Source: Plasmodium malariae
Lineage: Eukaryota; Apicomplexa; Aconoidasida; Haemosporida; Plasmodiidae
Length of the DNA stretch: 64,000 bases
Reading direction: 5' to 3'
Assembly: GCF_900090045.1 (NCBI RefSeq)
Contig: NC_041783.1
Location: 2,172,001 to 2,236,000 of the forward strand
The notes below the pieces were generated by a model, which searched no databases, was not told the DNA's origin, and saw only the letters and a program-made list of their open reading frames with translations. Positions 11,901-22,450 of the stretch are shown here, piece by piece. Position 1 is the first letter of the stretch; each line of letters begins with the position of its first letter. A program made the translations under genes and the position numbers.

Positions 11901-12472
11901 ATAGAGGCATATCTCACAAGAACATAAATATTTTTAATTATAACAAAATATTCTACTCTTTTTATTTTGCAAATACACAAGGCACACTTACATCCTTTCA
12001 TGTACTTATAATTTTCGTGATCCGGTAATAAAATAATCTCTTCGTTCAAATTGAGACCCTCCCTAGTGCTTGCTCGTGCGTTTCCTCCTGTGTTTACTTC
12101 TGAAGTTACTCCTGTAGTTACTCCTGCTTCCTCTACCTGTGCTTCGTTTCTTTTTAACGTCTTCTTTTTATTTGAATGAAGGCCCTTGCTGTACTTTTCC
12201 CCTAAGGTCGTGTTACTCTTTCCATATTTGGAGGCAATATGGCTACATTCCCCTGATTTGTCATAAATTATATGAATATCTAAAATATTGTGGATCAACA
12301 GATATAACAAAATATTTCTAACTATACTGAACTCATAATTGGATAAATTAATAATTTCGTTAATGGTTAATTTATTTCCATATAATAAAATTAGTTCTAC
12401 TATTTCACTGCAAGTATGTCCAAATACATCACATATTATGAACTTTAGATAATCTAGTTCGTTGCTTATCAT
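8918..12472 (-). CDS. RPC3: DNA-directed RNA polymerase III subunit RPC3 (RPC82)
   Basis: RPC3 is the winged-helix subunit of RNA polymerase III that helps melt and hold promoter DNA for tRNA, 5S and U6 transcription. I start at Met 12472 (MISNELDY), because the preceding frame is a poly-Lys artefact of poly-T. The product is about 1184 residues, roughly twice the usual 530-650, owing to low-complexity inserts. The N-terminal winged helix (1-70, LILLYGNKLTINEIINLSNY) matches RPC3. Further winged-helix segments lie near residues 340-410 (MENCLKNIRQDDYVEV), 780-830 (ENIEKYVIEKLKKK) and 870-930 (LRIWSFLMSTPEQKL then VRKKLYNLLYYGYI). The end LEISLINLDKLIFIF is the expected terminal helix. Two separate tandem-repeat inserts are listed on their own. 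Single exon; it shares a divergent promoter region with the many-exon gene to its right. Confidence 0.85.
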   Translation of the reverse strand: MISNELDYLKFIICDVFGHTCSEIVELILLYGNKLTINEIINLSNYEFSIVRNILLYLLIHNILDIHIIYDKSGECSHIASKYGKSNTTLGEKYSKGLHSNKKKTLKRNEAQVEEAGVTTGVTSEVNTGGNARASTREGLNLNEEIILLPDHENYKYMKGCKCALCICKIKRVEYFVIIKNIYVLVRYASIFYYIHPTHIKEKNEDNLENMNSFTSSRSSSTISSNVCYNFFVSDVILDDSLAYLDDTKNSSNSNNRSSSNNRSSSNNRSSSNNRSSSNNRSSSNNRSSSNNRSSSNNKNSSNNRSSTNNRSNIHNKNSSNNSSGNTFEESPERRDIINFIEKVLLMRVIKKGRITMENCLKNIRQDDYVEVCKKEIPNFSKKKLKLIFFQLLKKKFIKKCKYFNEHICENNKSISENNKSIFENKNSICENNIIYDSTINYYTANTDNLSCNCNNDTSDLIKKNKIKDGSKNKDINFGHLEPSYHSNEVSLHNINPRESKNSEPINISEFSKNKNISIDNNINCISGMESISSVNNINHMNGISVHHKMQETSKTNTHNVTKKELTKKNKNSSIISKEMINTISNVKKRKIHDKKDNFQNDNNLKSSDNIEDILFNVHSEQEKNGNSKYKKRNQQNSFSDTIFCGNNRSNDSIGGITGISENISSNKHSNQGAQELHYNDKEDEGGKNAITILHKKREASCYMDNFSYDTNKFLNKGSMQNNLFEYLDNPFIYFQANNEVLSLLFLKQECFNFITNYFNLNEIGKCIFFFLLTNVQLTYCAEDNTYRDNPFYCSFENIEKYVIEKLKKKKIFIDKNTVLQNLNILIKYPEQLIKTQYNNIITYSVDFTNIKTIYKNKITSNVIENMNGSDALRIWSFLMSTPEQKLNDEVISENVLIPLNDVRKKLYNLLYYGYIKCHECNNSNNNKTYIKHSLSFSTNIYYTSNKIRENLYAIAKNIYIRKFYENNEINNLHNRSNMCISEKENYREVDICNNIKQVSTITATLKNDRNSSDERFVYNARSINRDRSINNDRSTNNDRSIKNDRSINNNRSKNSDRSINDDRSINYDRSINNDRSINNDRSINDDRNINDDRSINNDRSINDDRSINNDRSINDDRSINIDTSANNNSNVNRNTNNSNNSSSATNLNNINKKGITLTSREYAVDYLEISLINLDKLIFIFNI
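9110..9415. repeat. 18-bp coding tandem repeat in RPC3 (DRSINN/DRSIND)
   Basis: About 17 imperfect copies of an 18-base unit encode a six-residue Asp-Arg-Ser-Ile-Asn-Asn/Asp repeat near the C-terminus of RPC3, about residues 1020-1120. Variation is mostly N/D at position six, suggesting expansion by slippage with in-frame constraint. Confidence 0.9.
11555..11722. repeat. 18-bp coding tandem repeat in RPC3 (SSSNNR)
   Basis: About nine copies encode a Ser-Ser-Ser-Asn-Asn-Arg unit at about residues 250-305 of RPC3. Units differ by synonymous changes (GTT/ATT), so this array is separate in sequence and origin from the DRSINN array in the same gene. Confidence 0.9.
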
Positions 12473-13953
12473 TATATTCTTTTTTTTTTTTTTTTTATAA
12501 AAATACAATCAGGAAAAACAGTTAAAATTGTACATGAACCATAAAGCAAACATTCAAACGGTTAGAGGTAAATTTAGAATACTGGAAAACTCCGCATTTA
12601 TAAAGAGGAGCTCAGTCGTAAAACGCTGTTTTGAAAAATAACGAGAATTCAGTTAGTTTAAATGTATAACTTCTGTTCCATGAGCATTATTACGTGAGCA
12701 TTATTACGTGAGCATTATTATGTGAGCATTATTATGTGAGCATTATTATGTGAGCATTATTACGTGAGCATTTTTACGTGAGCATTATTACGTGAGCATT
12801 TTTACGTGAGCATTATTACGTGAGCATTATTACGTGAGCATTTTTACATAAATGTACATCAATATGCGAGATATAAATCAGCCTTATCCAGCAGATAACA
12901 AATGTATGAATGCATGTAGGTATGTTATATATATGCTGTTTTAATGTGTGGGCATCACAAGGGCATATAACATTGTATCAACATAAACATGTAACTAAAC
13001 TTGTTTTGGTTAGCAGTTCGTACATGCGTCTCACATAAATAAGATGGCTACATATTTACAAGTATGAACAGTGAATTTTTTTACTATCAAAATATACGGT
13101 AATTTATCACATAAATAAGGTAATGTGACAAAGTAAAAATGGTTCAAAACTGAAAAAAAAAAAATTTAGAAATAAATGTATAAAAAAGAAAAAAAAAGAA
13201 AATTATTACATTGAAAAAAGTGAGAAATTCGTTACATCAAAAAAATAAATAATTCGCAATAAATAAAAAAAAAAAAAAAAAAAACTTTTAATGAAAATTA
13301 TTGCCTGTACATGAATATACATAATTTTAAAATGAGAACGTTAATATATATATTAAAACGTGAAGCTTTTTTTTTTTTTTTTTTTTGTTTTTTATATAAA
13401 GTAATACTACACTAAACAATGTATTTTATATTGTAGACTATAAAACAATTAAGATAATTTAACAAAAATATGGGATCAGCATTTTTAATTTAGCGAGTTA
13501 GAATTATTTCTTAAGTCCTCATATAGACCACATTTAAAGGTGTCCCTATTACTTCTGTTCGTGCTGCAATATTGCAAATATGTTATAAGGACATATGTAA
13601 AATATGAATGTACATATAATATGCACATGTTGTATTGCCGTATGGACACAAAGTACACCTTTTTAATCTATATTTTTGTATGCGGCCGTTTTTCCTTTAA
13701 GTCCATAAGTATTCAGTAAAAATTATGTAAACGTATATATGAAGGATTATTTAGAATGAGATGTTGTCCATATCGTTTTAACATTTAAATTTTTAATTTA
13801 TTTTTATTTTTTTTCTTTTTGGTTACTTTATATATATGTTTGTATATATACCTGTGAGGATTGCAGTTTTATGAGCAATTCATTTCTTACTAGAAATATG
13901 CAAAAAAAAAGAAAAAGATGCGCCATAAGAAAAGAAAGGATATATTTGAAAAG
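12473..13953. other. Divergent promoter region of RPC3 and the many-exon gene
   Basis: About 1.5 kb separates two start codons on opposite strands. It carries the 14-bp repeat array listed separately, poly-A at 13266-13283 and poly-T at 13370-13386. I find no coding exon in it. Confidence 0.55.
12678..12844. repeat. 14-bp tandem repeat, about 12 copies
   Basis: The unit is TGAGCATTATTACG, with variants TTATG and TTTTTACG. It lies about 200 bases upstream of the RPC3 start codon and 1.1 kb from the gene on the other side. A GC-containing unit stands out in this A/T background. Confidence 0.9.
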
Positions 13954-15863
13954 ATGAACCCGCTACTAGAATATAGTATATGTCTTTTTACCTATTGACA
14001 TAAACCCACGTTTGTGCTCAGTAGAATAAATTTTTTTTATTTTTATTTTTTTATTTTTTTTTTATTTTTTTTTTATTTTTTTTTTATTATTTTATTATTA
14101 TTTTTTTATTATTTTATTTTTTTTAATTGTACTAATTACATTAGAAAGAATAAAACAAGCTGTTTTTAATAAGCCTATGCTTAATATCAAAAGGGAAATA
14201 TTAGAAAATGATAATTCGAAATTAAAAAATAAAGAAAATAATCACTCCGTTTGGAATAAGATTACACAGAATAAAATTAATAAGGAGATTCAGGCCTCTT
14301 CCAATAAGACTGTACAAAAAGATTATTTTAATAAGAATATTAAAAACGTTTCCAGTGAAAGTAATCAAAATGTAATTAGCGAAAATAGTAGCGAACATAA
14401 TGAAGCGATTATAAAAGAATACGAATCAACAGAAGACGAAAATGTGAAACTTTCCCTTATCTGTCACAGTAATGTTGTAAGTGGGGCTCAAAAGAAAAAT
14501 GTGTCTATCGGGAGAAAAGCATCTTGTTGTACATACATGTATGCTTATTTGTACAAACTTATATGTGTATATGTTTACGCATAATTATGTGTTTTATATT
14601 ACGTTATATCTGTATATACGTATATATGTTTTAGGAGAAAAATGCTACAGGACTCGTAAAATACGAATACTGCTACATATGCGAAATGGCCAAGCCCTGT
14701 TCTTGTGTGGAAGAGCATTTCCAATATGAGCAAGTATACATATGCAATTACTACTAATATGTTTGAAGAAGTATACACATAGGATAAATGCTAATACATT
14801 TTTGAAAATACACAAGGTACATTTTGAATATAAATAAAGATATATTTTTATTGTAATTTTTTTTTTCAATGATCAGGACATATCCACATGGAATTACGGA
14901 AAGATTAAGTCAAATATTCACTCTAATTTCAGAGATATATCGGTAAATGTTTCTTGCTGATGTGTTCATTTTTTTTTTTTTTTTTTTTTTTTTTTTGAAA
15001 TTCTTCATCCCCTAAAATATCTTTTATCGATTACATTGTATATTCACTGCCTTTCAGAATATTATGGATAAAATACAATCTAGCAAGAAAAAATTAGAAG
15101 ATACCAAAAATAATATAGAGTTAAAGAAAAAGGAAAATAAAAACAGCTTTACTGTTAATCTCTTGTATTTTTTTGGCTAAAAATATATATATAGATATAT
15201 GTATATATATGTAAAATGACTGTTATACATTAACCTTTTAAACTCAGGAAAAACGTCTTAAAAAAGGGTGTTTGTGGAAAGAATAAAAGTGCGCATTTAT
15301 TTGCGCTGTTTAGTTTTGTTCCTCTTTTCATATGAATTTTTTGTATTATTTTGCACTTTTTTGAATTTTTTCTGAGTGAAATAATTTAGCTTATAATATA
15401 GATTCTAAAGTATACGAACAAGTAAGAAAACAAGCTAATGAATCTTTTTATTGACAGATAATAAAAAGGAATATAGCAAGAACTTGAACCCATATGAAAA
15501 GTATGTATATACAAATATACACATATACATTTGCATATGTGCATTCATTACATTATTACTAAAACAAGAAAACAGTAATAAAAATAATGTAATAATATTT
15601 GTTAGTAATTAAATCCAATGGAAATAAGCACAAATTCTAAATATATTATGGTATTTATAGTAAATGAATTAATTTTGCCTTTCATCATTTTTGATATTAT
15701 CAGATTTTACCATGAAATAGTAAAAGTCATTAAAAGAAAATTAGATAACTTCAGAAATGGGCGAACTGTGGTTGAGGATGAACTAGGTTATTTTTCTTTA
15801 CTTGTTTTTCCATATATATTGACTAAGCTCTTACACATACATACTTACATACATAACATACAT

Positions 15864-15924
<61 letters not shown>

Positions 15925-16460
15925 CAAATATATGCATATATGATTATTTTTTTTTTTTTATTACCTACCTTGAACTTCAAATAATACAAAGGAAGGGAAG
16001 CGGAGCGCAAAATCGCCTTTGTAATACTATCCATCGAAAAAGGGCAAAATAATACCAACCAGAAATATTTAGTTATATGTATATTTATATTTACATTTTT
16101 ATAACATTTACTACTTAGAATGATGAGGACGGGGAACATATCATGAAAAAAAGACTAGAAGCATTATGCGACATAGAAAAGTATTAAAAACGCTTATATG
16201 TTCAAACATTAATACGTTAATAATTTATGGTTAATTTATGATCTTTCTATGGTCCTTATTAGGCATCTAAAAATTTTATCCGTTGGTATATCTATAGTGG
16301 CTCATTAATTATGGTTTATTTGCCTTTTTTCGATATTTTTGCTTTATTAATTTTACGCTGTATGTTTGCATCTTACGTTTCGTTGCCTTGTAGAAAGCAC
16401 TTACAGTTGTTGCAAGATTTATTCGAGGAATACAAAGATATGGAGGAAAGAATGTTATGA
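13954..16460 (+). CDS. Many-exon gene, conserved-looking small protein of unknown function
   Basis: Supported exons: 13954-13975, 14145-14476, 14635-14733, 14877-14942, 15058-15153, one ending 15500 (start 15458 or 15479), 15704 to about 15774, 16119-16180 and 16394-16460 with TGA. Splices up to 14942/15058 agree in phase with good signals (for example GTAAGT at 14477). Between 15153 and 15500 two or more joins are possible, including tiny exons near 15248-15267 and 15410-15420; the exon ending near 15774 is also uncertain. The start MNPLLEY is carried by a 22-base first exon. Exon 3 has a Cys/His-rich stretch CYICEMAKPCSCVEEH, which could bind metal but is not a standard zinc-finger spacing. 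The C-terminus is charged and helical (KHLQLLQDLFEEYKDMEERM). I do not recognise the family. Confidence 0.6.
15867..15920. repeat. (TA)n microsatellite in an intron
   Basis: About 25 TA units interrupt the intron between the exons at 15704 and 16119 of the many-exon gene. Confidence 0.9.
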
Positions 16461-16819
16461 TAAGAGTTTTGTTCCAAATGGGTTTGCTTTTATGAAATTT
16501 CTCACACATACTTATACAGAGGCATATATATTTATATGAATATGCTTGTATGTACATTGCTGAGATGTTATCTGACGTTACTTGAAATTTTTTTTAAGAA
16601 TCTGTGTGCAAAAAATGCCACAAACGAAAGGTATTTTGACAAAAAACAATATTTCGAAAATTAAAGATTGATATTAATTACATGTTATATGTATCCACAT
16701 TTTATTTGTAGCATTTTTAATTATCCTGCAGATGGAATATTATTTAAAAAAATTAAACAATAAAAAAAAATAAAATAAATATACGTTCTTTACGTATTTT
16801 TTTTTTTTTTTTTTTCTAA

Positions 16820-18802
16820 TTAGTGTGTCCAAATTTTTAAAATTTTGTCTTTTCCTCCTGAAGCAACAAATTTCCCATCATTCGACCAATCAATAGCATA
16901 AACAGCATCTGAATGTCCAGGCAAGTCTACAAGCAAGATTTTGACTGTTTTTTTATTCTTTTCTATTTGTTCCTTTTCGTCTTTTTTTTTTTTTGTTAAA
17001 TTTTTATCTTTTTCATTTACATCGTTTGCACCGTTTGCATTAAGGAGAGTGCCTCCCTCCTTTTGTTCTTCTTCTTTAAAATGAGAAACGTTTTCTTTTT
17101 TTTTGAAATGAACAAATAGATGGTTTATTTTCCATAATTTTAATGTACTATCCTGACTACATGAAACAACGTAGTTGTTATCTATTGACCATGCAATTTT
17201 ATAAACAGGTCCAACATGCCCACGATAAACAGCTAAAAATGTGCCATCTAAGCCGGACCAAATTCTAATACTTTTGTCAAAAGAAGAAGATGCAATTAAT
17301 TTTCCATTTGGTGAGAACTGTGCATGTATAACTGTTTTTTGATGACCTATCAATCTTGTACTTTTATAAGTATCATTATTTAAACAATCAATTAAATACA
17401 AAGTGCCATCATCTGATCCACTTACAAATTTTTCATTAGTCTGATTTTTTAAAAAATTCTGATATATAATTCTAGCCTTTTCAATACAATTTTCAATATG
17501 AGTTTTATTTATTACAACGTCTAGGTTATATATACCATTTTTTAATATCCTTTCTGAATTTAATGATATGCAATTTACCCAATGTTTATGACCTATAAAA
17601 TTATAAATTAATGAACCCTCATTGACATTCCATATTTTAACAGTTGTATCTCTTGAACTGCTATAAATTCTGCTGTTTTTTTCATTTATTCCTGACCATA
17701 ATATACATGTTATTGTATCCGTATGACCTGTTAACGTTTTTTCAACCATATTGCTAAGAATATTATTTATTCTTATAATTCCATCTTTTCCTGCACTGGC
17801 TAACCTACTATTTACAAAATAGGAGTCCCTTTTATTTGAAAATTCTGAGGCTGATCTCTTTTCATTTATATCATTTTTATTACTTGCGAAGTTGTGCTTT
17901 TCGCTATTTTCGTTATTTCCGTTTTTTTCTTCCTTACATGTTATTTCTGTTTTTTCGCTAGATTGTTCAGGTGACTCCCCATTGATGGGGCCATTTTTAA
18001 CATTATTCTCATAAGAATTGGATGTATTTTCATTTTGGTCTTTCGTTTTTTTTTTTTTGTTATCATCACTTTTGTTTTGCTTGTATATACCATGCGATTT
18101 TTTTCTTTTCATCGAATCATTACTATTTTTTTTTATGTTGACTTCCTTTAACAAGTGTAGGGGTTCAAAGCATAAGGTAGTTACTTCTTTTTTATGACCT
18201 GTTAATATATTTAATAATTTCCCTGTGTGTGTGTCATATACACAAACATTTTGATCCATTCCTGCTGTGGCTAGGAATTTATTATCTGGTGAGAACAAAA
18301 CGGCTAGCACCCAATTTGTATGATCTTTTAATGTTGCAATTGGAGTTTGGGTATTAATATCCCAAAGACGAATTGTATTATCACCTGACCCTGTAGCTAA
18401 ATGCAAGCTATTTGGACTAAAAGCTAAACAAAGAATAGAATTTGTATGTCCAGGCAAGGTAGAACAACAAGTATTAATTTTTTTAACTTTAAAAATATTT
18501 AAGGGAAAATATTTTATGGATAATACATTTTCACTACTTATATTATTATCTTTTATAGCATCATATAAACTATTTTTTATAGGCAATTTATCATTTATCA
18601 TAAATGAGTAATTAATGTCTTCCAAATCTTCTTTAATGAAATCATCTTTTTTTTTCTTAAGGTCATTTATTAATTCATCTAAATTATCTTTTGTAATTGA
18701 TAGGGGTACATTAATTACAGGCCCTGTCGCTTTATTTTCGTGATTAACAAATTGAATTAGTATTTCCTTTGTAAGTACGTTGTTATTACTGTCAACTTCC
18801 AT
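16820..18802 (-). CDS. NLE1: Notchless homologue (NLE1/Rsa4), WD40 ribosome-assembly factor
   Basis: Notchless binds the pre-60S ribosomal particle in the nucleolus/nucleus, and its N-terminal NLE (ubiquitin-like) domain is pulled by the AAA-ATPase Midasin to drive maturation. The 660-residue single-exon product shows the NLE domain at about 8-105 (VLTKEILIQF, PLSITKDNLDELI, LPIKNSLYDAI) and a canonical CCSTLPGHTNSILCLAFSP entry to an eight-bladed WD40 propeller. Blades show repeated GH and WD dipeptides, ending at LPGHSDAVYAIDW and KILKIWTH. Inserts of Lys/Asn-rich sequence at about 210-330 and 575-620 explain the extra length over the usual 480-520 residues. Start Met 18802 fits the family. 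It converges with the many-exon gene on its 3' side. Confidence 0.95.
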   Translation of the reverse strand: MEVDSNNNVLTKEILIQFVNHENKATGPVINVPLSITKDNLDELINDLKKKKDDFIKEDLEDINYSFMINDKLPIKNSLYDAIKDNNISSENVLSIKYFPLNIFKVKKINTCCSTLPGHTNSILCLAFSPNSLHLATGSGDNTIRLWDINTQTPIATLKDHTNWVLAVLFSPDNKFLATAGMDQNVCVYDTHTGKLLNILTGHKKEVTTLCFEPLHLLKEVNIKKNSNDSMKRKKSHGIYKQNKSDDNKKKKTKDQNENTSNSYENNVKNGPINGESPEQSSEKTEITCKEEKNGNNENSEKHNFASNKNDINEKRSASEFSNKRDSYFVNSRLASAGKDGIIRINNILSNMVEKTLTGHTDTITCILWSGINEKNSRIYSSSRDTTVKIWNVNEGSLIYNFIGHKHWVNCISLNSERILKNGIYNLDVVINKTHIENCIEKARIIYQNFLKNQTNEKFVSGSDDGTLYLIDCLNNDTYKSTRLIGHQKTVIHAQFSPNGKLIASSSFDKSIRIWSGLDGTFLAVYRGHVGPVYKIAWSIDNNYVVSCSQDSTLKLWKINHLFVHFKKKENVSHFKEEEQKEGGTLLNANGANDVNEKDKNLTKKKKDEKEQIEKNKKTVKILLVDLPGHSDAVYAIDWSNDGKFVASGGKDKILKIWTH

Positions 18803-18936
18803 TGTGTTTTACTAAATTCGGTAGTTGTAAGAGGAAGGGAAAACAAGAGCAAAATTCGCAGAAAAAAAATAGAAAAACAAAAAAACAAAAACAAAAAATC
18901 ATACAACAAACATACTAACTAACAAACAAACGGTAT

Positions 18937-20101
18937 ATGGAAAAAATACCTCTTTGTAAAAGAATAAAGATCAACAAAATTAAAAGCAAAAGAATAATGA
19001 AACATCTTATAAGTAAATTGAATATTTTTAATTTTTCCTTATTCTTCTTTTCCCATTCTCTAGCCAAAAAGCCATATATATTATTGCATTTATTTTTATG
19101 TTGTTACGTACTTACAATATTATACTGGAAATATTTATGAAAATACTATATAAACATAGTACTATATATATGTACTACGATATAATACAAAATATAGTAT
19201 TATATCACATTATAATGCATTTTTATAAGTATATTCTATTTTTTTTTTTTTTTTTTTATAAATTGCAATTTTTCTACCTAAAAGGTAATAGCAAAAAGTA
19301 ATCGCTATAATTTTGATCAATATATTGGGAAAAAAAAAAAAAAAATTATTGCAAAATAGTGTAAAACAAATTAAGGTTACATAACATCGGAAACAGTTAT
19401 AAATTTTGAGATTCTTTTCTTTCTCATTTTTAAATTGGTAAATTTCATCTTCAATTATTATTCATACTTTAATTTTTAGCATAATATATTTCAGAGTTTT
19501 TTTTTTTTTTACATTTTTTATATTTTGTTTACCTTTGGCTTCTTGCAGTAATTATAGTTTTCCTATAGCTTTTAAGCTTTTTAAATATCTTTTTTTTCTT
19601 TTTTAAACAATATTACTGTGGGAATGCAGAAGGATACATATTATTTTCAACCTTACTATTCAAGGTGATTTTCCTTAACCTTGGCAATAAAGGTAATATA
19701 ACAGCTCCACATCATTTTTTGTAAGTTTTATAAAGTTGAAAATTTAACATATATACAGATAAGGCAATGCCGTATACATATTAAAACTGTATGCTTCGTA
19801 TTTTTCTAATTACGCAATATTTTCCCAGGGGTCTTTTTTACGAGGCAAAAATGCGATCATAATTGTAAGTATATGTAAATGGGTTTTTCGAAACATAGTT
19901 GCATGTTCTTTAAACAATTTTTTTTCAACGGAAAGGATTGAGCACAACAATTTAGAAATGTATTTATATACTAATATATGTATGTATATATATATGATAG
20001 ATATAAATTTAGTCTATTTCTTAGTACGAAATTGCATGGACAAAAGCGTGAACAATCCTCAGAATAAAGGAACAATGAAAAACATTTATGAAGATATTTA
20101 A
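18937..20101 (+). CDS. Candidate four-exon small protein with one hydrophobic segment (83 residues)
   Basis: Proposed exons are 18937-19012, 19630-19692, 19829-19864 and 20025-20101 (TAA). All three junctions have GT/AG ends (ATAA|GTAAATTG, AAAG|GTAATA, AATT|GTAAGT) and agree in phase. The product starts MEKIPLCKRIKINKIKSK, has a hydrophobic stretch GYILFSTLLFKVIFLNLG and a tail with three Cys (RQKCDHNLRNCMDK). The last two exons are the better supported part; the first lies only 135 bases from the Notchless start on the other strand and could be wrong. I do not recognise a family. It could be a small secreted or mitochondrial protein. Confidence 0.4.
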
Positions 20102-20267
20102 CACACAAAATTATTAAACTTGTAATCTTTTAAAATTGAAATAAGTTTTTGCGAAAACTTTTTATGATTGCGCTTTTATGGACACTATAAAGAAAAATAA
20201 TAGAGCATAATGAGAAATATTTGTAATAGTTTTCTTTTGTGTAGTCATTTAATTTTTTTTTTTTTTT

Positions 20268-20840
20268 TTAACCATTTGGAAAATCCTCAAGATTTTGTTG
20301 TATATTAACGGAAATTCCATCGAAATTGTCATTGTTTAAGATCTAAAATTTTAATATATGTATTATTTATTTAAAAATATATTTTTTTAAATAAAAGAAA
20401 AAAAGAAAAATGTAGGAACAAGATGGTGATATGTTTTATTGTCTATCATTTTATTCTATATTACATTGTGTTGTTCATCTTCGATTGTTTTGTCTTCATT
20501 TTCGCTCCTCATATCTCCTTGGTTAAGGCAAAGGATTTGTTTTGTTAAGAATAGCCACTTGAAAAAAAAAAAAAGGGGTTATAGATTTTTTCCATTTTAT
20601 TTTTTTATCATTTTTGTAATGAAGGAGTATACAAGCAACTACTTATACATAAACGTATGTATATGTATAAGCAAGTGTGTACATATATGTGCGTACACGT
20701 ATATGCATGTGTGTAGATGTCTGTTATTATAGAGGCAAACATATATACACTTGCCCTATTGTGAAAATTACACCTACCCAGTTATTTATGCAATCATCTG
20801 TGTTACAGCTTACAAGGAAAGAAAAAAAAAAAAAAAACAT
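20268..20840 (-). CDS. Three-exon small cysteine-containing protein, possible signal peptide (76 residues)
   Basis: Exons 20840-20778, 20557-20465 and 20342-20268 all join in phase 0 with donors GTAGGT and GTAATA, and acceptors after pyrimidine tracts (CAAG and TTTTAG). The predicted chain starts MFFFFFSFLVSCNTDDCINN, then WWLFLTKQILC, then an acidic polar tail ending NLEDFPNG. The Phe run comes from a 16-T tract, so it may be a signal sequence or merely an intron tract read as protein; in the latter case an upstream exon is missing and exon 1 begins near 20808. Cys at residues 12, 17 and 31 may pair or bind metal. No family recognised. Coding composition and three consistent splices make this one of the better hand-built models here. 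Confidence 0.55.
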
Positions 20841-20909
20841 GTAGTAACATGGAACAAAATGAGTTACAAAGGAAAGAAAAATGGAGCAATGAAGTGCAAT
20901 ATTTAAATA

Positions 20910-20914
<5 letters not shown>

Positions 20915-20943
<29 letters not shown>
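20915..20943. repeat. (TA)n microsatellite
   Basis: A short (AT)n run beside a poly-T tract, between the starts of two small divergent genes. Confidence 0.85.
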
Positions 20944-20959
<16 letters not shown>

Positions 20960-20989
20960 ATTTCCATTCTAGCCAATAAAAGAGGTATC

Positions 20990-21510
20990 ATGGAAAAACA
21001 CCATAAATTAGTTTATTTCCGAACCATAGAAGTACTGAGTTTTTGTTAACTATGAAAAAATGAAATGTATTATTATGTAAAAGAATTGAAATAATTGAGA
21101 AAAAGAGAAAATACGTGAATTTTTTTGTATATTATATCAATTCCTTCATGTACTATATTGTTATATCATATAAAAAGTTTATGAAGCAAATATATAATTT
21201 AACAAATAGCACAAAATTAAATGCACGAAAAATAAGAATATACGCATTTTCTATTTCTCCTTTTCTCCATTTTTTATATTTTACTATTATTTTTTTTAAG
21301 TTATTAACACCTACTAATATTAATCGTCAAACATTCAGGGCTTGTTGAAAAAATCGTTAGCGGAGTTATTACTTCTGTCAGATCAATGCTATCGAAAAAT
21401 TTAGATCCTCTAAGGAGAGAAGAAGCGTATGGTAAATTTTACTTATATATGAACTGTTTTTATTTTGTAACCATATATGTATAAATTAGGGTTGTTGCGC
21501 TACCTTACTA

Positions 21511-21576
<66 letters not shown>

Positions 21577-21735
21577 AGCTTATACATACACATATGTACA
21601 TATATATATATATACATAGACCTATATATACATGTGTACAACTTTATAAGTAGGTACTTGTATAACTCCAGAGTGTCACTTTTCAAAACAGCTGACACAG
21701 TAAAGTATCCATTTTTATCCTATCATAACATGTAA
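20990..21735 (+). CDS. Candidate small multi-exon gene, unknown function
   Basis: Core evidence is the exon 21339-21431, framed by ACATTCAG and GTAAAT, which encodes an amphipathic segment [17 protein letters not shown] then [10 protein letters not shown]. The exon 21692-21735 joins in phase and ends [18 protein letters not shown]. A likely first exon is 20990 to 21038 or 21044 ([16 protein letters not shown]), with a weak donor. An alternative end splices at 21733 (GTAATA) to an acceptor at 22154, adding a hydrophobic segment TLLPFGIGINFLFLKLF. I cannot choose between the two ends. The gene would be divergent from the 76-residue gene on the opposite strand. No family recognised. Confidence 0.35.
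21518..21573. repeat. (TA)n microsatellite
   Basis: About 27 TA units inside the proposed intron 21432-21691. Frames through it give Tyr-Ile repeats on both strands, which are not protein. Confidence 0.9.
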
Positions 21736-22237
21736 TAAAATTAACAAGTGTTTTGACAATAAGTATATACTTAACAAATATATAAAACTAACTGATGTTA
21801 TTTAGTTAATACTTTCTTTTGATGATATCTCAAAACTCCCCTATGAGTGTTTTTACAAAATGTCGGGTCATTTTGTGCTGCACAAAAAGTATAAGCCAAA
21901 GATAAAAAGACAGACAAGGAAAAAATTAAAAATTTCATTTTATCTTATTTTCAAATATAGTGAGAGAAAAACAGCATAATAGGGAAAACCTATGAGTTCA
22001 TATACGTGTATATATATATGTATAGATGTACATTTATATATTTGGCTGTACTTATGTAAATTAATGAATATATACGTATATAATTTTTTTCTTTCTATAT
22101 TTCCCTTTTCATAGCCTTCATAAGTTTACAATCATACGTAATATATTTTTTTAGAACTTTGTTGCCCTTCGGAATAGGAATAAATTTTTTATTTTTAAAA
22201 CTTTTTTCTTATGTATGTTTGTTTAAAATGTACATAC

Positions 22238-22275
<38 letters not shown>

Positions 22276-22450
22276 CTTTTGTTTTAATTTTTATTTTAAC
22301 AAAATTATATTTATATTTTTTGAAAGCGAAGCTTGATATGTATTAAGAAAGATTCACGTTAAGAACGACAACAAAAAACAAATAAAATAAATAGATACAA
22401 TCAGGTAATAACTAAAATTAAAAATACATACCCCATAACGTTTTCATAAT
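21736..22450. other. Mostly noncoding stretch with possible exons
   Basis: It holds a poly-T tract of about 36 bases (22240-22275). A segment at 21806-21990 has coding-like composition in one + frame but no agreeing splice, and 22155-22230 could be an alternative last exon of the gene to its left. Nothing firm. Confidence 0.4.

Noticed and set aside
12678..12844. Regular repeats as a CRISPR array
   Set aside because: The 14-bp units are directly adjacent with no spacers, in a eukaryotic genome.
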